A stretch of DNA of 64,000 nt from Acidobacteriota bacterium. Lineage in GTDB: Bacteria; Acidobacteriota; Aminicenantia; Aminicenantales; Saccharicenantaceae. Both the position numbers and the translations under genes were made by a program. The number at the start of each line of letters is the position of its first letter. The first letter of the stretch is position 1. The notes beneath the pieces were generated by a model that was given only the letters and a program-made list of their open reading frames with translations, had not been told where the DNA came from and did no database searches. Positions 15,718 through 24,106 of the stretch are shown here, piece by piece. Where the stretch lies: NCBI GenBank assembly GCA_039683095.1, contig JBDKSB010000012.1:280293-344292 (forward strand). Direction: 5' to 3'.

Positions 15718-15945
15718 ATGGCGAAGATAAGCTTAAAGGCCTCAGTATACAGGGTGGCGAAGGGGAGGGCGGAGATCGCGAGAGAGGAAAAATGGCAGAA
15801 GACGGCGAAATTAGCGACGAAGAGACGCCTGGAATCGAAAAAGCGCAATAAAGTAACCCCAGGGGCGAAGGACCCCGAGAGTCTAAGCCAGGGCAAAGCC
15901 ACGGAGCTTATTGGGCCCGAGGCCCCGGATAAAGATGATAGATGA
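15718..15945 (+). CDS. Small lysine/arginine-rich protein of unknown function
   Basis: A 75-residue basic protein (MAKISLKASVYRVAKGRAEIAREEKWQKTAK...). It is rich in Lys, Arg, Glu and Ala and probably mostly helical, with no cysteine and no signal peptide. The start is backed by a strong AAGGAGATAT about ten bases upstream. No homologue is recognised; its charge suggests nucleic-acid binding. It is divergent from the flavoprotein gene and its codon use is less GC-biased than in flanking host genes, like the rest of this mixed zone. A chance open frame behind a good ribosome-binding site cannot be excluded. Confidence 0.45.
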   Translation: MAKISLKASVYRVAKGRAEIAREEKWQKTAKLATKRRLESKKRNKVTPGAKDPESLSQGKATELIGPEAPDKDDR

Positions 15946-16106
15946 GTTCTTAGAAAGCCTTAGAAAAAAGGTTTTCGTTCGATTAAGCGCTTAGTTCGCC
16001 GCCGTAGTGATTGAGGCGTGGGGGCGGCCACATGCCCAAAGACAAAGATATACCCATATCCCCGAACAAGTACTTATTGGAGATATGACCCGCCCCCGCC
16101 CTCAAC

Positions 16107-16151
16107 TCATCCGTCGGTCACCAGGAAATGCAGGTGGGGGTGAAGACTGTC
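16107..16151 (-). pseudogene. Fragment of an IS91/IS801-type Y2 transposase
   Basis: On the minus strand this segment encodes DSLHPHLHFLVTDG and then a stop. That matches the HxH-containing motif (GDSL-HPHLHALV-DG) of IS91/IS801-type transposases. Only about 15 codons are recognisable. The rest of 15,946-16,164 holds no gene; a short minus-strand frame ending GMWPPPRLNHYGGELSA could be the transposase's far end, but I cannot confirm it. Confidence 0.45.
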
Positions 16152-16164
16152 GTTATCCTCGATG

Positions 16165-16926
16165 CTATCTTTTCTCCTGCGGTTTTTCGTAAGAGAAGGC
16201 CTTGAGGAGCTCGATGGGCAGCGGGAAGACGATCGTGGAGTTCTTCTCTGTGGCGATTTCGGCCAGGGTACTGAGGAAGCGGAGCTGGAGGGCCTGGGGG
16301 TTTCGGGAAATGATGTCGGCGGCCTGGGTGAGCTTGTCGGCGGCCTGGAATTCGCCTTCGGCGTGGATGACCTTGGCCCGCCGTTCCCGTTCGGCCTCGG
16401 CCTGCCTGGCGATGGCCCGGATCATGTTCTCCGGCAGGTCGACCTGTTTCATCTCGACGAGCTGAACCTTGATGCCCCAGGGATTGGTGTGCTGTTCGAT
16501 GATCTCCTGGAGGCGCGCGTTGAGCTTGTCCCGCTCAGAAAGAAGGTCGTCGAGCGGCACTTGGCCGAGAAGACTTCGCAGGGTCGTCTGGGCCAGCTGG
16601 GAGGTAGCGTTGACATAATCCTGGACTTCGATCACGCACTTGAGCGGGTCGATGACCCTGAAGTACAGGACGGCGTTGACCTTGACCGTGACGTTGTCCT
16701 TGGTGATGACGTCCTGCGGCGGGATGTTCATCGTGATGAGCCGCAGGCTGATCCTCACGATCCTGTCGATAGGCGAAAAGACCAGGATGATGCCAGGCCC
16801 CTTGGGCTTGGCGAGAACGCGGCCGAGCCGGAAAATGACCCCCCGCTCATATTCCCTGAGGATCTTGATCGAACTCAGGATATAAAGGACGATTAGCCCG
16901 ACGACGATGATTGGATAAGTGACCAT
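16165..16926 (-). CDS. SPFH/Band 7 slipin (stomatin-like) protein
   Basis: A 253-residue slipin. An N-terminal hydrophobic hairpin ([16 protein letters not shown]) is followed by the Band 7 domain ([14 protein letters not shown]...[20 protein letters not shown]) and a helical assembly region with [22 protein letters not shown]. Such proteins form membrane-attached oligomers that organise lipid domains or control proteases. The usual partner, a NfeD-type membrane protease, is not adjacent. AAGGAG is seven bases before the ATG. Length is normal for the family. The minus-strand gene reads toward the IS91 fragment. Confidence 0.93.
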   Translation of the reverse strand: MVTYPIIVVGLIVLYILSSIKILREYERGVIFRLGRVLAKPKGPGIILVFSPIDRIVRISLRLITMNIPPQDVITKDNVTVKVNAVLYFRVIDPLKCVIEVQDYVNATSQLAQTTLRSLLGQVPLDDLLSERDKLNARLQEIIEQHTNPWGIKVQLVEMKQVDLPENMIRAIARQAEAERERRAKVIHAEGEFQAADKLTQAADIISRNPQALQLRFLSTLAEIATEKNSTIVFPLPIELLKAFSYEKPQEKR

Positions 16927-17078
16927 TATTTCTCCTTGCAGAAACTGCAGGGCCTCCCTGTATAATATTACGGGTTAAGTTTTCCTGATGCTGATTCTCA
17001 GGGATGAGCTCCTGCCAATCTAACCCTTCACCCCCATAGCGAGAACCCAGCGTCTATCTCTATGCGGCGCCATCATCC

Positions 17079-17447
17079 TCAAACCTCATCCCACTCCTCG
17101 GTCTTCCAGTTCCAAACCTTTTGGTTCCACCACCTCGCATAGTAGAAAAGGTCCCTCACTTGTTCCCTCTCATCTTGAGGGAAATACATGTTGATCCCTT
17201 TCCTGTTGGCAAGCTCAAGTTCGTGGGGAGAGGCAGTTTTCATGAACCTCTCCTTCATGAACTCAGCGCTTGGAAACATCACGAGATCGGGGTTTTCGAG
17301 GCTCGCTAGCGTGAGGGAAGAAGCCGGTCCGTCGGTGTAATCCCCCTTCTTGCCGCAGGCCATACCCTCCGCGCGAAGCGCATGGCTGCGCATTTTGTTT
17401 TGGAAATCTTCTTGAGATCCAAACATCTTTTTGAATAGCGCTGTCAT
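17079..17447 (-). CDS. Hypothetical protein, 122 residues
   Basis: No family is recognised. The protein has a short basic N-terminus, a central LENPDLVMFPSAEFMKERFM segment and a Trp/Tyr-rich acidic C-terminus (LFYYARWWNQKVWNWKTEEWDEV). There is no signal peptide or membrane segment. AAAGGGGAAAG precedes the ATG. The coding density and amino-acid balance make it a believable gene. It is the last gene before the left attachment repeat of the integrated element, so it belongs to the chromosome side or to an older insertion in the mixed zone. Confidence 0.6.
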   Translation of the reverse strand: MTALFKKMFGSQEDFQNKMRSHALRAEGMACGKKGDYTDGPASSLTLASLENPDLVMFPSAEFMKERFMKTASPHELELANRKGINMYFPQDEREQVRDLFYYARWWNQKVWNWKTEEWDEV

Positions 17448-17652
17448 GGCTTTCCCCTTTCTACCTCCACTATCGACCCGAAACCCGCTGATGTCAAGCC
17501 GAACACCCCAGCGCGCTTAGCCGTGCTGGAGGTTTCTCGATCCGGTTCATACCATCTACTGGGACCGGCTTCCCCCATGGCCTGCGCGGCCGTCGAGCCC
17601 GGCAAGGGACCGGGGAGAGTCCGCAACTTCATAGTTATCAGTGAATTAGATA
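17448..17652. other. Gene-free gap left of attL
   Basis: About 200 bp between the 17,447 gene and the attachment repeat. Open frames here are GC-type shadows without ribosome-binding sites. I see no RNA gene or clear promoter. Confidence 0.5.
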
Positions 17653-17697
17653 TGGCGTGCCTGAGAGGATTCGAACCTCCGGCCTTTGGATCCGGAG
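17653..17697. repeat. attL: duplicated 3' part of tRNA-Arg(CCG)
   Basis: A 45-bp direct repeat of 36,021-36,065 with one mismatch (G at 17,682, A at 36,050). It contains the anticodon loop, variable and T arms, acceptor 3' strand and CCA end of the tRNA, but the 5' half of the tRNA is missing. It marks the left edge of the integrated element. The 105 bp to the first gene hold no feature. Confidence 0.9.
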
Positions 17698-17802
17698 AAC
17701 GAGCGAGTCCCGATTTATGTAGTTGGTATAAAGGCTAATACGGCCCCAAAATAGTGGGCCTGTGCCACATTTGAGCCATCGGTTTCCCGACCTTTGGGCT
17801 TT

Positions 17803-18669
17803 TTAGACGATCTTGATCCGGGAGGCGACGTCCAGGAAGAACTCCTTCGACCAGATCGCCAAAGCGGTCGCGTCCCTCACGAAAGGCTCGACCTCGCGAC
17901 GGATCTGGTCGATGTCGACCTTGTCGATCCTCTTCGCTAATAAGTCGCGCAGGTCCCCTGCCGTCAACGGCGCCACGCCCTGCCAATGCCCGGTCTGCCG
18001 CATCCTCTGCTCGAGGTGGGCAAGATGCAGCTCGGGATGATAGGCCGTGAACCAAACAAGATCGTACCAGTCACGACCCTTGACCCGGCTCTTCCACTCA
18101 CGGCAGAGAACGGCGTGCATCTTGCCGGCGAAGAGATCGGGCAGGCTGAACGTCCTGACCGCGAACGGGACTGGCCGCAGGAGATAGCGGACTTCGGTCG
18201 AGAAGCCCGGGGGCGGGTCGGTGTCGACCTCGAGCTTGATCTTCAGCACCTGGTTCCGGGGGACCTGCTGGACGAGACCCTTGTCAAACTCAACCGTGAT
18301 CATCTGGGTCCGAGTGTCGGCCTTGAGGAAAGCGGACTGGATGGCCGCAGAGGCCGGCTTGGCCCGGCTCTCGATCTCGACAACGAACCCGAAGGACGCA
18401 AGCTCTCTCTTCAGGGCTTCGCTGTAGTCGCCCAGGTCGAAGTTCTTGCGCTTCTCGAGGAGTGAAAAGTCCAAATCCTCAGAGAAACGGTCGAGCCCGT
18501 AAAGCACCCGGAGCGCTGTGCCGCCATAGAAGGCGGCATTTTCGAAGAACTTGCTTCTCCAGAGGCCGAGAAGCGCGATCTCCTGCATGACCTCCCTCAA
18601 GGCCCACAGCGAGTCCCGCACCGAGCGGATCTCGTAAGTCGCCAGTATCTGACGGACGGCCTCGTTCAT
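17803..18669 (-). CDS. abiEii: AbiEii-family nucleotidyltransferase toxin
   Basis: A 288-residue toxin of the AbiE (type IV-like) toxin-antitoxin family. The DNA polymerase beta-like nucleotidyltransferase signature is complete: FYGGTALRVLYGLDRFSEDLDFSL, with GG-TAL at 49-53 and SEDLD at 63-67. Later conserved blocks (LPDLFAGKMHAVL, KGRDWYDLVWF) are also present. Relatives transfer nucleotides to tRNA and so stop phage or cell growth. The ATG overlaps the TGA of the antitoxin gene by four bases, the normal arrangement. It is the first gene inside attL. Length is normal. Confidence 0.93.
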   Translation of the reverse strand: MNEAVRQILATYEIRSVRDSLWALREVMQEIALLGLWRSKFFENAAFYGGTALRVLYGLDRFSEDLDFSLLEKRKNFDLGDYSEALKRELASFGFVVEIESRAKPASAAIQSAFLKADTRTQMITVEFDKGLVQQVPRNQVLKIKLEVDTDPPPGFSTEVRYLLRPVPFAVRTFSLPDLFAGKMHAVLCREWKSRVKGRDWYDLVWFTAYHPELHLAHLEQRMRQTGHWQGVAPLTAGDLRDLLAKRIDKVDIDQIRREVEPFVRDATALAIWSKEFFLDVASRIKIV

Positions 18670-19325
18670 TGGCTCTCCCCCTTTTCAGATCTCTGGATTC
18701 GCCTCACGAGCCCGCTGAGGTGCCTTAGCTTCAACGAACGGTAGCGTGTGGCGAAATCGTCGATCCTCTCGGCGGACAACGACCGGAGGGCGCCGGCGTC
18801 GACCCTCAGGTCTGCCTCGAGGAACCGGCCCATCTCCGCGATCGACGCGATGCGTCCGCCCCGCACCGAGACGACCTTGTCGGCTAACGCCTTCTCGGGC
18901 GAGGCGATCAGGAACGCCTGTCGGTTCTCCGCCTCCACCCGGACCACGCCCACCTCGTAGGCGCGCGCCGGGACCTGCCGGTAAACGAAAAGGCCCACGG
19001 GGGTGGCGAACCGGCGCGAGCGGTTCGGCGTGACCGACGTCAGGGCTTCGGCCCTTTCGGGGATCAGCCCGTGATAGGCGAGCGCGTAATCCAGCGAGAC
19101 ATAGGAAGGGCCGTAGATGAGATTGGCCAAGAGCTCCTTCGAGAAGGGACGCCTGCGATAACGATTGCCGAAAACGTAAAGCCCCTTCTTCACCCTCACG
19201 ATGACGCCCTGGCGCAGCAGGTCGTTGATCCTGTTCCTGGGGTAGGCCAACCCCTTCAAAGCGTCGATCAGGGTCTGATAGTCGAAGACCTCAACCTGAA
19301 TTTGATCGCGGACATCGACGGGCAT
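18666..19325 (-). CDS. abiEi: AbiEi-family antitoxin and autorepressor
   Basis: A 219-residue AbiEi protein. Residues about 13-53 form the winged-helix DNA-binding part (VFDYQTLIDALKGLAYPRNRINDLLRQGVIVRVKKGLYVFG), followed by the C-terminal antitoxin domain with YVSLDYALAYHGLIPERAEALTSVT and SPEKALADKVVSV. It neutralises AbiEii and represses its own promoter by binding inverted repeats. Exactly such a repeat overlaps the promoter just upstream. AGGAAAA lies about six bases before the ATG. Overlap with abiEii couples their translation. Confidence 0.93.
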   Translation of the reverse strand: MPVDVRDQIQVEVFDYQTLIDALKGLAYPRNRINDLLRQGVIVRVKKGLYVFGNRYRRRPFSKELLANLIYGPSYVSLDYALAYHGLIPERAEALTSVTPNRSRRFATPVGLFVYRQVPARAYEVGVVRVEAENRQAFLIASPEKALADKVVSVRGGRIASIAEMGRFLEADLRVDAGALRSLSAERIDDFATRYRSLKLRHLSGLVRRIQRSEKGESQ

Positions 19326-19345
19326 GGAGTTTTCCTGTCATTCCT

Positions 19346-19400
19346 GCATAGTAAGTTGACTATTTGTCAACATACTATGCTTATTCAGCAGGGTTGTCAA
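19346..19400 (-). promoter_or_regulatory. abiE promoter with overlapping operator
   Basis: Minus strand: TTGACA (19,395-19,400), 17-bp spacer, TAGTAT (19,372-19,377). An inverted repeat with 15-bp arms (19,346-19,360 and 19,366-19,380, one mismatch, 5-bp loop) covers the -10 box and the transcription start. That is the expected place for AbiEi autorepression. Confidence 0.8.
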
Positions 19401-19618
19401 GCCCCTTTTAGAACTCCGGACCGGGGCGCAGTTCTAGATCTTTGGATACCCCGGCCGAAGGAGCGGGTTTCCATACTGCTGACCGAGTTGCGAATGCTAG
19501 CAGACAATCATTAAAGCGGGTCGCGTTTATGCCTATCTTGACCCTTTCCAGCGCCAAGGACTGGGTGGCCGGAATCGTCGGAATACGCATTCGAAGAGAG
19601 TTTACGATGGCCTACCTC

Positions 19619-19729
19619 CTATGCCAGGTTGCGAACATCACCATACATCAGCCCCGTCATAACCCCGGTCAGGGTTTGATAATCAAAGATCTCCCCTCGA
19701 ATACGGCCGCGGATAGCTACGACATTCAC
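19619..19729 (-). pseudogene. Decayed second abiEi copy, 5' fragment
   Basis: A 36-codon minus-strand frame beginning GTG reads ...GEIFDYQTLTGVMTGLMYGDVRNL and then stops. It aligns with residues 1-36 of the intact AbiEi nearby (VEVFDYQTLIDALKGLAYPRNRINDL). Its own promoter and operator are kept just upstream. The rest of the gene is gone; 19,401-19,618 holds no other recognisable feature. Confidence 0.65.
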
Positions 19730-19739
19730 TTTTCACCCC

Positions 19740-19790
19740 GGTATGTCGTCTATTTATCGACATACCAGGCTAATTTAACAAGCTTGTCAA
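19740..19790 (-). promoter_or_regulatory. Promoter and operator of the decayed abiEi copy
   Basis: Minus strand: TTGACA (19,785-19,790), 17-bp spacer, TGGTAT (19,762-19,767). A perfect inverted repeat GGTATGTCG/CGACATACC (19,740-19,748 and 19,758-19,766) covers the -10 box. The layout equals that of the live abiE promoter although the repeat sequence differs. Confidence 0.6.
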
Positions 19791-19886
19791 GCCCCTCCCC
19801 ACCCGAATGCCGGTCGCCTCAGGGAGAAGGTCAAGGCCGGGCTCATCCGAGAGCCCGAGGTCGAGGATAATCCATGAGCAGGGGGG

Positions 19887-20744
19887 TCATTTTTTCGAGT
19901 CCCCCTTTAATCCCAGCCCGGATGCGTCCATCCAATAAAGCCCGACGGTGTCCCTTTCGAGCTTCAGGAAGAAGAAGAATCTTTCGTCCGGGGAAACGTA
20001 AGGGCAAACCGCGCTGGCCGGAGTCTCCAAGCGCCTAGCAGACTCCCAGCGGCCGTCCTTACCCCGGAAACTAACCCACAAGTCGGAATCGCGCAGGAAG
20101 ATCAGGTATCGGCCGTCCGGAGCGACGAAGGGGCTGCCCTCATGGGCCTCGGAGTTGACCGCCGCATCGATACTCAACGGCTTCGCGAACCCCCCTCCGT
20201 CCCGGGGTTCGGCCGCAAACACATCGTCCCGGCCCTTTGAGCCGCGCCGCTCGGAGCCGAAATACAGGATCCCCTCGGCGTCGACAGACACCTGCCAGTG
20301 GAGGTGCTCGTCATTGATCTCGGAGCCGAGCGGGACGGGTTCTCCCCACCCGACAGCCGTCCGCTCGGCGCACCAGACCCGTTCTCGTCTCGGGTCGCCG
20401 GGCCAACGCGGACGATCAGAGTTGAAGTAGAGCTTCCGGTCATCGGGAGACAGTTTCGGACCATCCCCGCCCTCCTCCCGAGTAAAGGGCAGCGCATCGG
20501 GCTTCGTCCAGACGCCGTTCTTACAGATCGTCACGTAGATGTGATCGTCGGACCAGTAGATCTCATCGCCGGCCCGGGAGATCGTCACCGATGCATGCTT
20601 GGATGCGACGATCCCCGGCGCGAAAAGCTCAGGGGTCGTTCCCGGAAGCTTCTGGCCAAGATAGGGACCTGTAAGCTTTTCCGGCGACTGGGCCCAGGCT
20701 GACAGAATGAGGAACGAACAGAATACCAAGCATGATCTCTTCAT
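19887..20744 (-). CDS. Secreted TolB-like PD40 beta-propeller protein
   Basis: A 285-residue secreted protein with leader MKRSCLVFCSFLILSAWA. It has several WD40-like PD40 units: DGPKLSPDDRKLYFNSDRP, QVSVDAEGILYFGSERRG, GSPFVAPDGRYLIFLRDSDLWVSF and VCPYVSPDERFFFFLKLE. These form a TolB-type propeller, usually a protein- or ligand-binding surface in the periplasm. GGGGAGG lies six bases before the ATG. It is an unexpected cargo in a mobile element because it looks like host secretome genes of this kind of genome. It may have been picked up from a chromosome. No enzyme role can be given. Confidence 0.8.
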   Translation of the reverse strand: MKRSCLVFCSFLILSAWAQSPEKLTGPYLGQKLPGTTPELFAPGIVASKHASVTISRAGDEIYWSDDHIYVTICKNGVWTKPDALPFTREEGGDGPKLSPDDRKLYFNSDRPRWPGDPRRERVWCAERTAVGWGEPVPLGSEINDEHLHWQVSVDAEGILYFGSERRGSKGRDDVFAAEPRDGGGFAKPLSIDAAVNSEAHEGSPFVAPDGRYLIFLRDSDLWVSFRGKDGRWESARRLETPASAVCPYVSPDERFFFFLKLERDTVGLYWMDASGLGLKGDSKK

Positions 20745-21130
20745 GGGAAGCCTCCCCTTCTAATAGAATGGATATGCGCCGTCTCATCCTTTATAGTTAG
20801 TTTGCAGCAACTTTCAGGCCATGTTCGCCCCAGGTCGGACAGGCTAACCTGCAAGATATCTTTACATATCGTGTTAAAAACAATGGCTTGTCAAGAATTT
20901 TCTGGGGGGATATCCACGCCGTCCCGGACAAGCGCAGGCAATTTCGGCTCCGGCCCGAATCGGACATTAACCGATGATTTCGCTGGCCATATGGGGGGAA
21001 AACGTGGCGTGCTTGGTTAGTCGATATTAGGAATTTCTGCTCCCGCCCAGAGGCCCGAACCTTCATTGACCGGTATCGGGGAGAAGTCTGTCTACAGGCG
21101 GGGGCCTGCTAATCATATAAGGAGAAAGAC
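20745..21130. other. Gap between cargo and replication region
   Basis: About 390 bp without a convincing gene. A minus-strand TTGACA at 20,889-20,894 resembles the abiE promoters but lacks a good -10 box. The sequence ATAAGGAG just before 21,131 is the ribosome-binding site of the next gene. Confidence 0.4.
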
Positions 21131-21319
21131 ATGAAACCCCTGAAACTCAAGTGCGTCCTTTACACGGACGACGGTGAGACGTTCCTCTGCATCAGGCAGT
21201 TCTACGTCACCGATGTTGCCACGCAGGTTTTTCGAGAAGAGAACTTTGCGGGCATGAAGCTGAAACGTGTCGACAAAATGGAGGAATATCATGGAAGCGA
21301 CAACCGAGACAAAATCTAA
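21131..21319 (+). CDS. Small protein before the helicase gene
   Basis: A 62-residue protein of unknown family (MKPLKLKCVLYTDDGETFLCIRQFYV...). It is probably an alpha/beta fold with no leader. AAGGAGAAAG gives a strong start. Its 3' end overlaps the helicase gene by 29 bases, and the helicase ribosome-binding site lies inside it, so translation is probably coupled. A regulator or replication accessory role is possible but not shown. Confidence 0.65.
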   Translation: MKPLKLKCVLYTDDGETFLCIRQFYVTDVATQVFREENFAGMKLKRVDKMEEYHGSDNRDKI

Positions 21320-22832
21320 GAAAGCAACCTATGGTTTGCCCGAGAATATGGAGCGACAGGTAATCGCTTGGATGATCTTCTTTCCGGAAGCTTGGCCCGA
21401 AATTGTGAGCATCGTCAAACCTGAATACTTTGATCTCAAGGCCTACCAGGACCTGGTTCAAATCCTACTAGAGTTCTACGAAAGGTATAAAAAGCCCCCA
21501 GAGATTGAGACGCTGTTTCAGGAGTTGGATACATTTCTTGATTATGCACTGACCAATATCCGGAGACCGCCAGACCATCCGGACGCGAATTTAGAGGGTG
21601 ATATTCGCAAGATCATTAAGGATCACCTGTGGGCGATCATTGACGAGGGATTGTCGCCCGACTTCGAATATGTGCGTGACCGGGCAATCGAATTCGCCCG
21701 GCAAAGAGGGATGAGAGAGGCCATCATCAAGTCGGTCGATCTTCTGAAGAAAGAGGATTACGACGGCATCTTGAAAGAATGGAAGGAGGCGGCTTCCTTT
21801 AGTCCACAAGAAGGCGGGTTGGATATCGTCGACCTGGCCGATGTCGAGCGCAAAGAGATCGAATGGTTCTGGCACCATAAGATCCCTAGGGCCAAGCTCT
21901 CGTTGATCGTCGGCGATCCGGCGACGGGCAAGTCCTGGTTCACGATGTTCCTGGCCGCGTGCGTTACGACAGGGGCATCCCTCCCCCATTCGGCCCATCA
22001 AACGGAAAAGGGCCGGGTGGTAATCCTATCGGCTGAGGATGACCCCGAGGATACCATCGTGCCCCGGTTGGAGGACTGCGGCGGCGACAAGTCCATGGCC
22101 CACCTTATCCAAGGCACGAAGCAGGGCAAGATGTTTAACTTGGCCGAGGACCTGGACCGGTTGCGTTCCTACCTCCAAGCCAAAGGCGGCGTTCGGCTGA
22201 TCATAATTGACCCGATCTCGGCCTATATAGGGACCGGCAACAAGGTCAACTCGCACAAGGACACGGACGTAAGGGGCATCCTTTCGCCGGTCGTCAAGCT
22301 GGCAAAGGATTTCGACGTGACGATCATCGGGGTCATGCATCTGAATAAGAGCCAAGACCTCGGCGCTATCTATCGGGTCTCCGGTTCGATGGCCTTTGTT
22401 GCTCAGGCGCGTTCGGTCTGGCTAATGACACAAGAGGACCGCGAGGGCGAAGACAGGACGCTCCGGTATTTCTCGCCGGTCAAGGCAAACCTTTCCCCCG
22501 TTAAGGAAGGCCTCGTATGGCGGGTCCAGGACGGAGGAGGCCTCGAATTCTTTGACCCCGGCATCCAGCCGCCCCCTGTCCAAGAACAGTTGGGGCCGCG
22601 TCAGCCGGAGCGGGCCTCGAAGCTGGACGAAGCCATGCGCTGGCTCCATGACCTCCTTGAGGACGGTCAGCCCAAGGCCCAGGCAGAGATCATCGACTTG
22701 GCTTCTGCCGAAGGCATTTCCAGGTCCACCATCGACAGGGCCAAGAAGAAACTCGGGGTTAAGTCTGAAAAGATGCCCGGCGGATCGTCGCCCTGGGCCT
22801 GGGTCCTGCCGAGGCCGGCGCTCGAGAATTAG
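21291..22832 (+). CDS. RepA/DnaB-like replicative helicase (AAA_25 type)
   Basis: A 513-residue hexameric-helicase-like protein. Residues about 15-90 resemble the DnaB N-terminal domain (ENMERQVIAWMIFFPEAWPEIVSIVKPEYFD). The RecA-type core has Walker A GDPATGKS (208-215), ILSAEDDPED (245-254), Walker B RLIIIDPIS (302-310) and the sensor GVMHLNKS. A winged-helix-like tail (ISRSTIDRAKKKLGVKSEKM) ends the protein, as in plasmid and phage RepA helicases. The ATG at 21,291 has GGAGG six bases upstream; an ATG 24 nt earlier has none. It supports autonomous replication of the element, probably with the iteron region at 27.1 kb. Confidence 0.88.
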   Translation: MEATTETKSKKATYGLPENMERQVIAWMIFFPEAWPEIVSIVKPEYFDLKAYQDLVQILLEFYERYKKPPEIETLFQELDTFLDYALTNIRRPPDHPDANLEGDIRKIIKDHLWAIIDEGLSPDFEYVRDRAIEFARQRGMREAIIKSVDLLKKEDYDGILKEWKEAASFSPQEGGLDIVDLADVERKEIEWFWHHKIPRAKLSLIVGDPATGKSWFTMFLAACVTTGASLPHSAHQTEKGRVVILSAEDDPEDTIVPRLEDCGGDKSMAHLIQGTKQGKMFNLAEDLDRLRSYLQAKGGVRLIIIDPISAYIGTGNKVNSHKDTDVRGILSPVVKLAKDFDVTIIGVMHLNKSQDLGAIYRVSGSMAFVAQARSVWLMTQEDREGEDRTLRYFSPVKANLSPVKEGLVWRVQDGGGLEFFDPGIQPPPVQEQLGPRQPERASKLDEAMRWLHDLLEDGQPKAQAEIIDLASAEGISRSTIDRAKKKLGVKSEKMPGGSSPWAWVLPRPALEN

Positions 22833-22884
22833 GCCGACAGAGGCCCCAAAATGAACCCGAAAAAAGTCCCTAGAAACGCGTATA

Positions 22885-22900
22885 AGGGCCGATCGGCCCT
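22885..22900. repeat. 16-bp perfect palindrome
   Basis: AGGGCCGATCGGCCCT, in the gap after the helicase gene. It could be a weak transcription terminator stem or a protein site. No T-run follows. Confidence 0.5.
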
Positions 22901-22950
22901 CGGGGCTGATCAAAGATAGGTTTTCCGCCCTGGTGGGCGGGGAAAGGAGC

Positions 22951-23166
22951 ATGGACATGAGATTTGAGAATAATATGATCGACGAGACTTCAGATTCCGA
23001 AATGCTGGAATTCTTCAACGTCGCCACGGTCGACGAGCTTCATCGTCTCCTTGATCATCTGCAGAAGAGCCATGTCGTTTATAGCTGGCGCAGATGGACG
23101 GATGGCGATTACCTCATCATCTTCGAGCCGTTTAATCCCAGGCTGGAACCGGGCTGGCAGGGCTAG
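22951..23166 (+). CDS. Small acidic protein, 71 residues
   Basis: A 71-residue protein (MDMRFENNMIDETSDSEMLEFFNVATVDELHRLLDHLQKSHVVYSW...) with an acidic helical N-half and an aromatic C-half. No family is recognised. AAAGGAG is three bases before the first ATG; the ATG two codons later is also possible. It lies between the helicase and the methyltransferase, where phages often encode small control proteins. Confidence 0.6.
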   Translation: MDMRFENNMIDETSDSEMLEFFNVATVDELHRLLDHLQKSHVVYSWRRWTDGDYLIIFEPFNPRLEPGWQG

Positions 23167-23187
23167 GCTCCATAAGCAAAGCAAGGT

Positions 23188-23216
23188 TTGTCTCTTAGTG
23201 GTCATTACTATATAAT
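23188..23216 (+). promoter_or_regulatory. Methyltransferase promoter
   Basis: TTGTCT (23,188-23,193), 17-bp spacer, TATAAT (23,211-23,216). The start codon is 11 nt after the -10 box, so the mRNA leader is only about five bases. Confidence 0.65.
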
Positions 23217-23227
23217 TTTGCCCGATC

Positions 23228-24106
23228 ATGATTCAAAAACGGATGCCACTCGAAAAGTCCTGGAACCCGAACCGGCTCTTCTCCCGCGTTCCTAAAAGCG
23301 CCCTCAAGACGCCTCTCGGGATTCTGTTCGAGGGCGACTGCCTAGACATCTTCCCGAAGATAAAGGACCAATCGGTGGACATGATCTTCGCCGACCCGCC
23401 GTTCAATCTGGGCAAGGTCTATGGCAAGAAGGTCAACGACAATCTGCCTGATCAAGAATACATCGAGTTCACTAAGAAATGGCTCAAGGAGTCGGTCAGA
23501 GTCCTTAAAGACGGCGGGGCGATTTTCGTCTACAACCTGCCCCGGTGGAATATCGTCGTCGGGGCCTATCTACTCGAACTGGGATTGACGTTCAGGCATT
23601 GGATAGCCATCAACATCAAGGCGGGCCTTCCGATTCCGGGGCGGCTCTATCCGTCCCACTATGGGCTCCTCTATTTCACGAAGGGCAAGGCCAACGTCTT
23701 CCGCAGAATCCGAACTCCTATCGAGCTGTGCCGACACTGTGGGGAAGAGATCAAGGACTACGGCGGGCACAGGGACGCCATGAATCCGCTCGGGGTCAAT
23801 CTGACAGATGTCTGGAATGACATTCCTCCGGTCAGGCATTGGAAATTTAAGAGCAAGCGCCGCAAGGCCAACCAGCTTTCGACGAAGCTCCTGTCCCGAG
23901 TTGTTAATATGTCGACGAATAGGGGGGACGTAGTGCTTGACCCCTTCGGCGGGAGTGGCACGACCTATGACGTATGCGAACATGAAGGTCGGCATTGGAT
24001 AGGTATCGAATTGGAGAACTGTGACGTGATCGTCGAGCGGTTAGAGAATAAGGACCTTTACCACCATCCGAATCACGACTACGTGGAGCCTGACCCCTTA
24101 GCCTAG
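23228..24106 (+). CDS. Site-specific DNA methyltransferase (beta-class, N6-A or N4-C)
   Basis: A 292-residue DNA methyltransferase. Catalytic motif IV ADPPFNLGK comes first (residues about 57-65) and the AdoMet-binding motif I DPFGGSGTT is near the C-terminus, which is the beta-class order. Between them lies a target-recognition region with a CRHCGEE zinc-like knuckle. DPPF fits exocyclic amino methylation of adenine or cytosine; the target site is not readable. It faces the putative restriction gene tail to tail with a nine-base overlap. Expression from a near-leaderless promoter would allow methylation early after entry. It could also act as a solitary protective enzyme. Confidence 0.93.
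   Translation: MIQKRMPLEKSWNPNRLFSRVPKSALKTPLGILFEGDCLDIFPKIKDQSVDMIFADPPFNLGKVYGKKVNDNLPDQEYIEFTKKWLKESVRVLKDGGAIFVYNLPRWNIVVGAYLLELGLTFRHWIAINIKAGLPIPGRLYPSHYGLLYFTKGKANVFRRIRTPIELCRHCGEEIKDYGGHRDAMNPLGVNLTDVWNDIPPVRHWKFKSKRRKANQLSTKLLSRVVNMSTNRGDVVLDPFGGSGTTYDVCEHEGRHWIGIELENCDVIVERLENKDLYHHPNHDYVEPDPLA

Noticed and set aside
17523-17738. 71-codon frame across attL (CLRGFEPPAFGSGE)
   Set aside because: It is the translated antisense of a tRNA fragment, a common false gene.
19408-19590. 60-codon minus-strand frame
   Set aside because: No start signal and no support as a gene; possibly the scrap of another gene.
20866-20894. Third abiE-like promoter (TTGACA on the minus strand)
   Set aside because: The -10 at 17 bp is CGATAT, too poor, and no abiEi remnant follows.
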